Source of the DNA: CAZIPN01 sp964541225
GTDB lineage: Bacteria; Actinomycetota; Coriobacteriia; Anaerosomatales; JAAXUF01
NCBI GenBank assembly: GCA_964541225.1
Contig: CAZIPN010000025.1
Location: forward strand, 1-28,050
DNA length: 28,050 nucleotides
Direction: 5' to 3'
Shown here: one piece after another, positions 1-5,864 of the stretch
Position numbering within the stretch: position 1 is the stretch's first letter
Layout: every line of letters begins with the position of its first letter
Position numbers and translations under genes: made by a program
Notes under the pieces: model-generated
What the model was told of the DNA's origin: nothing
Database searches by the model: none
Seen by the model: only the letters and a program-made list of their open reading frames with translations

Positions 1-8
1 CGGCGCAT

Positions 9-206
9 ATGCCGAAGATGAAGACGCACAAGGGCACCGCGAAGCGGTTCCGCACAACTGGCTCCGGCAAGATCATGCGCGGCAAGGCCTTCAAGAGCCA
101 CATTCTCGAGAAGAAGTCGCCTAAGCGGAAGCGCGGTTTTCGCCAGGAGACGGCCGTCTCGCCAGCCGATGTCAACGTCGTCAAGAAGGGCCTGGGCATC
201 GGGTAG
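9..206 (+). CDS. rpmI: 50S ribosomal protein L35
   Basis: This gene encodes the small basic large-subunit protein L35. The 65-residue product starts MPKMKTHKGTAKRF and is rich in Lys and Arg throughout, with the L35 pattern KTHKGTAKRFRTTGSGKI at residues 5-22. The length matches the family (64-66 aa). The gene begins eight bases inside the window, so its ribosome binding site and the expected upstream infC are not visible. rplT follows after 52 bases, the usual infC-rpmI-rplT arrangement. In that operon L20 often represses translation through a leader upstream of rpmI. That leader would lie outside the window, so regulation cannot be judged here. Confidence 0.97.
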   Translation: MPKMKTHKGTAKRFRTTGSGKIMRGKAFKSHILEKKSPKRKRGFRQETAVSPADVNVVKKGLGIG

Positions 207-258
207 GTTCGTTTGACCCGCGATTGTCTGTGTCCTGCTATCAAGGAGTGATCGACCC

Positions 259-612
259 ATGCCTCGCGTGAAGCGCGCCGTAACGGCGAAGAAGAAGCGT
301 CGCACCGTCCTAACTCGTGCGAAGGGGTACTACGGCAATAAGAGCCGCAGCTATCGTGCTGCGAAAGAGCAGACCCAGCACTCGCTGCAGTATGCCTACC
401 GCGATCGTCGCAACAAGAAGCGCGACATACGTCGCCTGTGGATTGCGCGCATCAACGCGGGCGCTCGCCTCAACGGCTTGTCGTATTCCGTGTTCATGCA
501 TGGTCTGAAGAAGGCTGGAGTCACGTTGGATCGCAAGGTCCTCTCGGACATGGCCATCAACGACGCCGCTGCGTTTGCCAAGCTCGTGGAGGTCGCGAAG
601 GCCGCCGCGTAG
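259..612 (+). CDS. rplT: 50S ribosomal protein L20
   Basis: This gene encodes L20, an early-assembly 23S rRNA-binding protein that in many bacteria also represses its own operon. The 117-residue product starts MPRVKRAVTAKKKRRTVL and contains the family pattern AKGYYGNKSRSYRAAKEQ (residues 21-38). It has the long basic N-terminal extension followed by a globular C-terminal half (about 60-117). The length is standard. The ATG is preceded by AAGGAG at about 243-248. It lies 52 bases downstream of rpmI and is presumably co-transcribed. A strong hairpin at 639-667 follows the stop and probably ends or attenuates the operon. Confidence 0.97.
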   Translation: MPRVKRAVTAKKKRRTVLTRAKGYYGNKSRSYRAAKEQTQHSLQYAYRDRRNKKRDIRRLWIARINAGARLNGLSYSVFMHGLKKAGVTLDRKVLSDMAINDAAAFAKLVEVAKAAA

Positions 613-638
613 TACTACACTGCATGAAGCAAACTCCC

Positions 639-667
639 GATGGCCTCCTCACCGCGAGGGGGCCATC
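639..667 (+). terminator. Hairpin after rplT (possible terminator lacking a U-tract)
   Basis: Bases 639-650 pair with 656-667 over 12 positions with a single G·U wobble, closing a five-base ACCGC loop. It lies 27 bases after the rplT stop, where an operon terminator is expected. The following bases are GC-rich rather than a T-run, so it is not a canonical intrinsic terminator. It may be an RNA-stabilising 3' hairpin, a weak terminator, or the first stem of the ATPase leader. Confidence 0.5.
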
Positions 668-792
668 GGCGCGCGTCGAGGCTGTTCGCAGTGGGGGTAT
701 CGGCGTGCAGCACCCGGAACAGACGTGCGGTGGGAAGGAAATCGCGCGAGCCGGAGTGAGAGCGAGGCCGGGCAACCGGCCGGGAGGAGACC
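668..792 (+). promoter_or_regulatory. Structured leader upstream of the P-type ATPase
   Basis: About 125 non-coding bases separate the post-rplT hairpin from the ATPase start. The last part forms a six-base-pair stem (766-771 with 776-781) closed by a GCAA tetraloop of the GNRA type. It abuts the purine-rich Shine-Dalgarno at about 782-789, just before the GTG at 793. A GNRA-capped stem against the ribosome binding site would suit translational control, but this is inference. I could not match the sequence to a riboswitch family. In particular the GGGGAGUAG element of the manganese yybP-ykoY class is absent. Confidence 0.3.
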
Positions 793-3363
793 GTGCAGAC
801 GTCTGACGCCGACATTCGCGCCACCGAGGGGCTCACCGCGCAAGAAGCTGCCCGTCGGATGCAGACGGATGGTCCCAACGAACTTCCCTCGGCGAGGCCG
901 CGGACATGGCTGCAGATCGCCCTCGGCGTCGTGCGCGAACCGATGCTTCTACTTCTGCTCGGGGCGGGCTCGGTCAACTTCATGCTTGCCGAGCCCATGG
1001 ACGGCGTCATCCTCATGTCGTTCGTACTGGTCGTCATGGCGATCACCTTCTTCCAGGAGCGCAGGACTGAACGTGCGATCGAAGCGCTGCGTGATCTTTC
1101 GAGCCCTCGTGCGCTTGTCGTTCGCGACGGCATTCAGCGGAGAATCGCGGGTCGAGAGGTTGTGCGTGGCGACGTCGTGCTGCTTGCCGAGGGCGATCGT
1201 GTTCCGGCCGATGGTGTGCTGCTTGAGTGTATGAGTCTCAGCGTCGACGAGTCGCTGCTCACCGGTGAGTCGGTTCCGGTACGCAAGTCGGAGTGCGGCA
1301 AAGCGATGGAGATGGGTCCGCCGGGTGGTGAGGCAACGCCGTGGGTCTTCTCCGGGACTCTGGTCGTCAAAGGACAGGGAGTCTGTCTTGTCCGCGAGAT
1401 TGCGAGCGCCACTGAACTCGGTCGCATAGGGACCGCACTGGCGAAGGTGGAGCCCGAGCGCACGCCTTTGCAGCGAGAGGTTGGCCGTCTCGTACGCAGG
1501 GTGCTCGTCGCCGGACTCGTGTTGTGCGTGGCTGTGGGGATCGTCTTCGGCCTGACTCGTTCGAACTGGCTGGAGGCTACGCTCGCCGGTATCACCCTCG
1601 CGATGGCGATGCTTCCCGAGGAGTTTCCCGTTGTGCTTACTGTGTTCCTCGCACTCGGTGCTTGGCGACTTTCTCAGCGCAATGTGCTTGTTCGCCGGAT
1701 GCCGGTGGTCGAGACCCTCGGGTCGGCAACGGTACTTCTCGTCGACAAGACCGGCACGCTTACGACCAATCGCATGAGGGTGCGAGACCTGGTTGTTGAC
1801 GACGAGCACTACGCGATCGGTGAGGGAGTACTCCCCGAACGCTTTCACCAGGTGGTTGAGTACGCCGTGCTCGCGAGTCCTGTCGACCCGTTCGATCCGA
1901 TGGACACCGCCTTCAAGGATCTCGGCGTGCGCTATCTCGCCGACACAGAGCATCTGCACGTGGACTGGACCCTTGTGCGCGAGTATCCGCTTTCAGAGCA
2001 CTTGCTCGCGCTGTCGCACGTGTGGCGCTCGCCAGACGGCAGCGAGTTCGTGATCGCCGCGAAAGGTGCGCCCGAGGCGATCGCGGATCTTTGCCACCTG
2101 ACGTCCGAACAGTGCGACGCTCTCGATCGCGGGGTTGACGAGGTCGCCGGCCTTGGTCGGCGGGTTCTCGGCGTGGCGCGTGCCAGGTTTCGGGTAGGCG
2201 AGCGTCTGCCTGCCGAGCAACACGACTTCGACTTCGAGTTTGTCGGGCTTGTCGGCTTGGCAGATCCTGTGCGTGAGGGTGTGCCGACGGCGCTGCGCGA
2301 TGCCTACGCCGCGGGAATTCGCGTGGTCATGATCACGGGCGACTATCCGGGTACCGCGATAAGCGTCGCTCGCGAGATCGGTCTGCAGTCGCCTGATCGC
2401 TACGTGATGGGACCCGATCTTCCAGAGCTGACCGACGACGAACTTGCCGAGCAAGTTGCCACGGTGAGTATCTTCGCGCGCATGGTCCCGGAACAGAAGC
2501 AGCGCATCGTGCGCGCCCTGAGGGCGATGGGCGAGGTCGTTGCGATGACCGGCGATGGCGTCAACGACGCGCCAGCGCTAAAGACGGCCGACATCGGCAT
2601 CGCGATGGGGGAGCGTGGGACTGACGTTGCACGCGAGGCGTCGGCGATCGTGCTCACCGACGACGATTTCACGTCGATCGTGGGAGCAATCCGGCAGGGC
2701 CGACGCGCCTTCGACAACTTGCGCAAGGCAATGGCGTACATCATCGCGGTGCACGTGCCGATCGCGGGGATGTCTCTCATTCCGGTGCTTGCCGGGAGTG
2801 CGCAACCGCTCGTTCTGTTGCCGATGCACATCGCGTTTCTGGAGTTGATCATCGACCCTGCGTGCTCGGTGGTCTTCGAAGCTGAGGGTGAGGAACCGGG
2901 CGTGATGGAGCGCCCGCCCAGACCTGCCGAGCAACCCCTGTTCACCCGTCGCGTGCTGGTGATCAGCGTCCTTCAGGGTGCAAGCGTGCTTGCCGCGGTG
3001 TTTGCCGTCTACTGGGGCGCCATCATCACCGGGCACTCGGAAGGCGATGTACGCGCCCTGACGTTCGCGGCTCTGGTCGCAGGCAACCTTGGACTCATCG
3101 TGGTGAATCGCTCGTGGACGCGGGGGGCATTGCAGGGACTGATCGAGGATCGCAATCCTGCGCTGGGTTGGGTGCTCGGCGCCGCATCGGTCTTCCTCGC
3201 GCTGGTGATGACGGTCCCGGCCTTGCGCGAGATGTTCCGTTTTGCGCCGGTGCACCTTCTTGACACCGTGGGTGTGCTGGCCGCAGCGCTCGCGGGGGTG
3301 GCGTGGTTCGAGGTCTACAAGTTCGCGCGAGATCGTCGTAAGTCGGCGGTAAGCGAACGGTAA
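793..3363 (+). CDS. P-type (P2-like) cation-transporting ATPase
   Basis: This is an 856-residue membrane cation pump that uses an aspartyl-phosphate intermediate. Visible family motifs are the actuator TGES (157-160), PEEFP in M4 (275-279), the phosphorylation motif DKTGTLT (318-324, Asp318 phosphorylated), the nucleotide-domain KGAPE (424-428), TGD (515-517) and the hinge TGDGVNDAPAL (586-596). Helices cluster at about 45-90, 235-290 and 645-845, as in P2 ATPases. The N-terminus (GLTAQEAARRMQTDGPNELP) is the usual cation-ATPase domain. The GTG start is chosen because it follows a purine-rich ribosome binding site and places this domain at the N-terminus. The ion-binding motifs are atypical: PEEFP replaces the common PEGLP, and M6 reads ELIIDPACS (684-692). 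No metal-binding N-domain is present. Calcium or manganese export is a guess by analogy; the substrate cannot be assigned. Confidence 0.93.
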   Translation: MQTSDADIRATEGLTAQEAARRMQTDGPNELPSARPRTWLQIALGVVREPMLLLLLGAGSVNFMLAEPMDGVILMSFVLVVMAITFFQERRTERAIEALRDLSSPRALVVRDGIQRRIAGREVVRGDVVLLAEGDRVPADGVLLECMSLSVDESLLTGESVPVRKSECGKAMEMGPPGGEATPWVFSGTLVVKGQGVCLVREIASATELGRIGTALAKVEPERTPLQREVGRLVRRVLVAGLVLCVAVGIVFGLTRSNWLEATLAGITLAMAMLPEEFPVVLTVFLALGAWRLSQRNVLVRRMPVVETLGSATVLLVDKTGTLTTNRMRVRDLVVDDEHYAIGEGVLPERFHQVVEYAVLASPVDPFDPMDTAFKDLGVRYLADTEHLHVDWTLVREYPLSEHLLALSHVWRSPDGSEFVIAAKGAPEAIADLCHLTSEQCDALDRGVDEVAGLGRRVLGVARARFRVGERLPAEQHDFDFEFVGLVGLADPVREGVPTALRDAYAAGIRVVMITGDYPGTAISVAREIGLQSPDRYVMGPDLPELTDDELAEQVATVSIFARMVPEQKQRIVRALRAMGEVVAMTGDGVNDAPALKTADIGIAMGERGTDVAREASAIVLTDDDFTSIVGAIRQGRRAFDNLRKAMAYIIAVHVPIAGMSLIPVLAGSAQPLVLLPMHIAFLELIIDPACSVVFEAEGEEPGVMERPPRPAEQPLFTRRVLVISVLQGASVLAAVFAVYWGAIITGHSEGDVRALTFAALVAGNLGLIVVNRSWTRGALQGLIEDRNPALGWVLGAASVFLALVMTVPALREMFRFAPVHLLDTVGVLAAALAGVAWFEVYKFARDRRKSAVSER

Positions 3364-3385
3364 GGCGTCCAGAGGATGATGCGAG

Positions 3386-3411
3386 GTGGTCAACGGGCGC
3401 CAGTTGACCGC
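3386..3411 (+). terminator. Hairpin after the ATPase gene
   Basis: Bases 3386-3394 pair with 3403-3411 over nine positions, with one G·U wobble and an eight-base loop. The hairpin begins 23 bases after the ATPase stop and lies before the next gene. No T-run follows. It could be a weak terminator, or an operator-like dyad (GGTCAAC / GTTGACC) for the downstream cassette. Confidence 0.35.
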
Positions 3412-3464
3412 TAACCTAACACCGTCCGCTCTCCCCTCGGCGGGCACGTTTCCGAGGAGGAGCG

Positions 3465-3950
3465 ATGTACAAACGCGTCCTGTTCTCTGTTGTGGGTGCG
3501 CTCGCTGCACTGTCGATCGGTGCTGCTGGCGCCTACTTCACCGCGCAAACACAAGTTGCCGACAGCATCATCAAGGCCGGGGCGGTCGCCATCTCGACGG
3601 TGCCAACCACCGCACCGCTGTCCGTCGAAGCTCTTGCACCCGGAGAAACCGCGGTTCGTCCACTCGCGGTCGTCAACGATGGTTCATTGCCCGCCGACAT
3701 CGTGGTTACCGCTCAGAAGAAAGCCGGTACGACGGACTTCTTCAATGCACTCACCGCTCGTGTCTCGTGCAACGGGACCGAACTCTACAATGGGCCGCTC
3801 TCGGCGCTGAGCACGTCTCCGTTGAGGCTGGCGTCTGGAGCGCGTGGCGATCTGCGATTCGAGATCGGTCTGCCTGCTGAGGCGTCGAACTCGCTCGCAA
3901 ATGTCTACACGAAGGTCTCACTCTACGTCGATGCCGAGCAGGCGCACTGA
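3465..3950 (+). CDS. TasA/camelysin-like secreted protein with SipW-class signal peptide
   Basis: This gene encodes a 161-residue exported protein of the TasA/CalY (camelysin) type. Its N-terminus has a short basic tip (MYKR), a hydrophobic core (5-22) and GAYFTAQTQVADSIIKAGAV (22-41). This resembles the SipW-cognate signal peptide pattern, in which an aromatic residue follows the cleavage site and a Gly-containing 'aGtv' segment comes next. Cleavage near Ala23|Tyr24 is expected by analogy with TasA. The mature part (PGETAVRPLAVVNDGSLPA, 59-77) resembles the beta-sandwich region of the family. A strong Shine-Dalgarno (GAGGAGG, about 3454-3460) fixes the ATG. The stop overlaps the start of the peptidase gene by one base, implying coupling. 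TasA proteins form biofilm fibres, but with one short copy a fibre role here is only a possibility. It could also be a surface protein of unknown role. Confidence 0.75.
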   Translation: MYKRVLFSVVGALAALSIGAAGAYFTAQTQVADSIIKAGAVAISTVPTTAPLSVEALAPGETAVRPLAVVNDGSLPADIVVTAQKKAGTTDFFNALTARVSCNGTELYNGPLSALSTSPLRLASGARGDLRFEIGLPAEASNSLANVYTKVSLYVDAEQAH

Positions 3951-4375
3951 TGCGCAAGGCGCTTGCATGGCTGGCCGAACCGCTCGCGATTCTGGGTATT
4001 GTGCTTGCGTTGGTGTTCGCAGCCCACACCGTGTTGGCGCCCGTGCGCGTCGGCGGATGGTCGATGGGCCCGACGCTTTGCCCCGGCGACATCGCCTTCG
4101 TGCGGTTGGGAGCCAGGCCGATCGTCGGAGACATCGTGCTGGTTCGCGAACCGGGACACGAGCCTGTGCTGCACAGGGTCATCGAAGTCATGGACGGGGG
4201 ATGCGTCCGTACCAAAGGCGACGCGAACGCCGTCGTCGATCGGACTGCTGCAAGCGCGCCCGAGGTTGCCGGTAGGTGCGTGGCTGTTCTGCCGGTCGGA
4301 GCGTGGATCGCCCGGTGGCGGGGCCAGTCCGCGTACGCTACCATGACGTCTCAACCGAACAGTACTCGGCGTTGA
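3950..4375 (+). CDS. sipW: ER/archaeal-type (SipW-like) signal peptidase I
   Basis: This gene encodes a 141-residue membrane serine protease that removes signal peptides outside the membrane. One N-terminal transmembrane helix (about 9-30) is followed by GGWSMGPTLCPGD, with Ser38 the predicted nucleophile. HRVIEV follows, with His75, and then TKGDAN with Asp91. A His in place of the Lys general base marks the ER/archaeal subclass that includes Bacillus SipW. The start codon overlaps the stop of the TasA-like gene (TGATG), so the two are translationally coupled and the neighbour is the obvious substrate. The protein is shorter than many SipW proteins and lacks an obvious C-terminal membrane helix. 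The symbol is used for the class; orthology to B. subtilis sipW is not proven. Confidence 0.82.
   Translation: MRKALAWLAEPLAILGIVLALVFAAHTVLAPVRVGGWSMGPTLCPGDIAFVRLGARPIVGDIVLVREPGHEPVLHRVIEVMDGGCVRTKGDANAVVDRTAASAPEVAGRCVAVLPVGAWIARWRGQSAYATMTSQPNSTRR
4339..4344 (+). promoter_or_regulatory. Candidate -10 element for the pheST T-box leader
   Basis: TACCAT lies within the 3' end of the signal peptidase gene. It would place a transcription start near 4351, about 20 bases before the base of T-box stem I at 4373. No good -35 is seen 16-18 bases upstream, so this is a weak call based mainly on position. Confidence 0.3.
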
Positions 4376-4683
4376 CGGAGACGGCGTTTCGCATCATGCC
4401 GACCGACCAGAGAGAGGCTCCTTTGACTGGAAGAGCCTTGGCCGGTAGCGAGGCGGTTCACTCCATCAGCCGCGACCTGAAGACCGCCGACGCGGTTGTG
4501 TAGGGAAGCCGTGAAGCCCGCGTTACGGGCGCGTGCGGAGGCAAGCTCCGTGGCATCGGCGCGAGCGTGTGGTGTCGGTGCGCAAAGAGGGCTCGTGCGA
4601 GCGAGCCAACCAAGGTGGTACCGCGGGAGTCGCTCCCGTCCTTGGGGTGAGCACACCCCCGGGCGGAGGCGACTCCCTTTTTT
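4373..4683 (+). promoter_or_regulatory. T-box riboswitch leader, tRNA-Phe (UUC specifier), upstream of pheS
   Basis: This leader senses uncharged tRNA-Phe and controls read-through into pheS. The base of stem I pairs 4373-4380 with 4461-4468 (seven of eight positions). The distal part carries the conserved AGAGAG (4411-4416) and a GGCTC/GAGCC helix (4416-4420 with 4433-4437). The specifier UUC is at 4457-4459, followed by the usual A and adjoining the base helix, so it reads Phe. The T-box core AAGGTGGTACCGCG is at 4612-4625. Its UGGU bulge (4616-4619) can pair with the ACCA end of tRNA-Phe. The antiterminator is closed by CCAAGG (4610-4615) with CCTTGG (4640-4645). A competing terminator follows. 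Known T-box behaviour is that uncharged tRNA stabilises the antiterminator and turns the genes on. Confidence 0.93.
4625..4683 (+). terminator. T-box intrinsic terminator before pheS
   Basis: GGGAGTCGC (4625-4633) pairs perfectly with GCGACTCCC (4669-4677) and is followed by six T residues (4678-4683). The 5' arm overlaps the antiterminator, so the two structures exclude each other, as expected for a transcriptional T-box. Confidence 0.92.
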
Positions 4684-4741
4684 CGCTCGTGGGCGCGGGA
4701 TTCTGTCAGGCAACGAATGCAGGAAAGGCGCGAGCCAGATC

Positions 4742-5803
4742 ATGGGCATCACTGAAGAACTGCACGAACAGCAGGCGCGGGGACTTGCCGAGATTGGCTC
4801 GGCAAGTGACCTGAGTGCTCTGGACGCCGTGCGCGTGGCCTACCTCGGCAAGAAGGGGTCTCTCACAACCGTGCTGCGTGGGCTCGGCGCGTTGCCTGCC
4901 GAGGAACGCCCCGTCGCCGGCAAGGTCTCCAACGAGGTGCGGGTGGCGCTCGAGTCTGCTGTGGAAGCCAAGCGCGAGGAGTTGTCGGCGGCAGCGCTTC
5001 GGACGCGCATCGGTGAGCAGGCTGTCGATGTGACACTGCCCGGGCGCGGACGGCCCGTGGGCTCGCGCCACCTCATCGAGCAGATACGCTCCGAGATCGT
5101 CGAGATATTCCTCGGGCTCGGCTATCGCATCGCCGAGGGCCCCGAGGTCGAACTTGACTACTACAACTTCACGGCGCTCAATCAGCCCCCCGATCACCCG
5201 GCGCGCAGCCTCCAGGACACGTTCTATGTGCGCGATCTTTCCGGCGACACGGCGGCGGTCGAGGGCGAAAGCGATGTGCTACTCCGTACGCACACGAGTC
5301 CCGTGCAGGTGCACGTTATGGAGGAGCAGAAGCCGCCCATCTATGTTCTGGCTCCCGGCAAGGTCTACCGCCGAGACGCCGCCGATCCGAGTCATCTCCC
5401 GCAGTTCACGCAGATCGAGGGGCTCGTCGTCGACGAGGGCATCACGTTCGCCGACCTCAAGGGGACTCTCGATCACGTCTGCAAAGCGATCTTCGGTCCT
5501 GACCGCCGCACGCGATTTCGCCCGCACTTCTTCCCATTCACCGAACCTTCAGCCGAGGTGGATGTGAGCTGCGGCATTTGTGGTGGCGAGGGCTGCCGCT
5601 TCTGCAAGGGGACCGGGTGGCTTGAGATCCTGGGCTGTGGCATGGTCGACCCGAACGTCTTCGGCTATGTGGGCATCGACCCGGAGCGCTATTCGGGCTT
5701 CGCGTTCGGCATGGGCGTGGAGCGGATCGCCGCACTCAAGTACGACCTCCCTGACCTGCGGATACTGCTTGAAGGCGACATGCGATTCCTGCGTCAGTTC
5801 TAG
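4742..5803 (+). CDS. pheS: Phenylalanine--tRNA ligase alpha subunit
   Basis: This is the catalytic alpha subunit of the alpha2-beta2 enzyme that charges tRNA-Phe. The 353-residue protein has an N-terminal coiled-coil region (about 1-90) and a class II core. The core shows KVYRRDAADPSHLPQFTQIEG (207-227, motif 2), FFPFTEPSAEVDV (263-275) and GFAFGMGVERIAAL (319-332, motif 3). A CxxC-x4-CxxC cluster (Cys277, 280, 285, 288), as in many bacterial PheS proteins, may bind zinc. The ATG at 4742 is chosen because the frame upstream runs through the T-box leader and because LGKKG (35-39) then falls at the usual place. AGGAAAGG lies 13 bases upstream, a rather long spacing. pheT follows after 61 bases. 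Confidence 0.96.
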   Translation: MGITEELHEQQARGLAEIGSASDLSALDAVRVAYLGKKGSLTTVLRGLGALPAEERPVAGKVSNEVRVALESAVEAKREELSAAALRTRIGEQAVDVTLPGRGRPVGSRHLIEQIRSEIVEIFLGLGYRIAEGPEVELDYYNFTALNQPPDHPARSLQDTFYVRDLSGDTAAVEGESDVLLRTHTSPVQVHVMEEQKPPIYVLAPGKVYRRDAADPSHLPQFTQIEGLVVDEGITFADLKGTLDHVCKAIFGPDRRTRFRPHFFPFTEPSAEVDVSCGICGGEGCRFCKGTGWLEILGCGMVDPNVFGYVGIDPERYSGFAFGMGVERIAALKYDLPDLRILLEGDMRFLRQF

Positions 5804-5864
5804 ATTCGCGGTGATCGGCTGCACGGCTCGCCACGTTGCCTGTTGACTCGAAAGGAAGAGCGCG

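Noticed and set aside
668..792. Manganese (yybP-ykoY) or cobalamin riboswitch before the P-type ATPase
   Set aside because: GAGACC near the 3' end is suggestive, but the GGGGAGUAG and GUCAACAC-type elements, and the B12-box context, are missing. It is kept only as an unassigned structured leader.
4372..4400. TTGACG as a -35 element for pheST
   Set aside because: Transcription from it would start after the 5' strand of T-box stem I, so the riboswitch could not fold, and no -10 lies at the right spacing.
4496..4741. In-frame upstream extension of pheS
   Set aside because: It would translate the T-box antiterminator and terminator. The family N-terminus fits the ATG at 4742.
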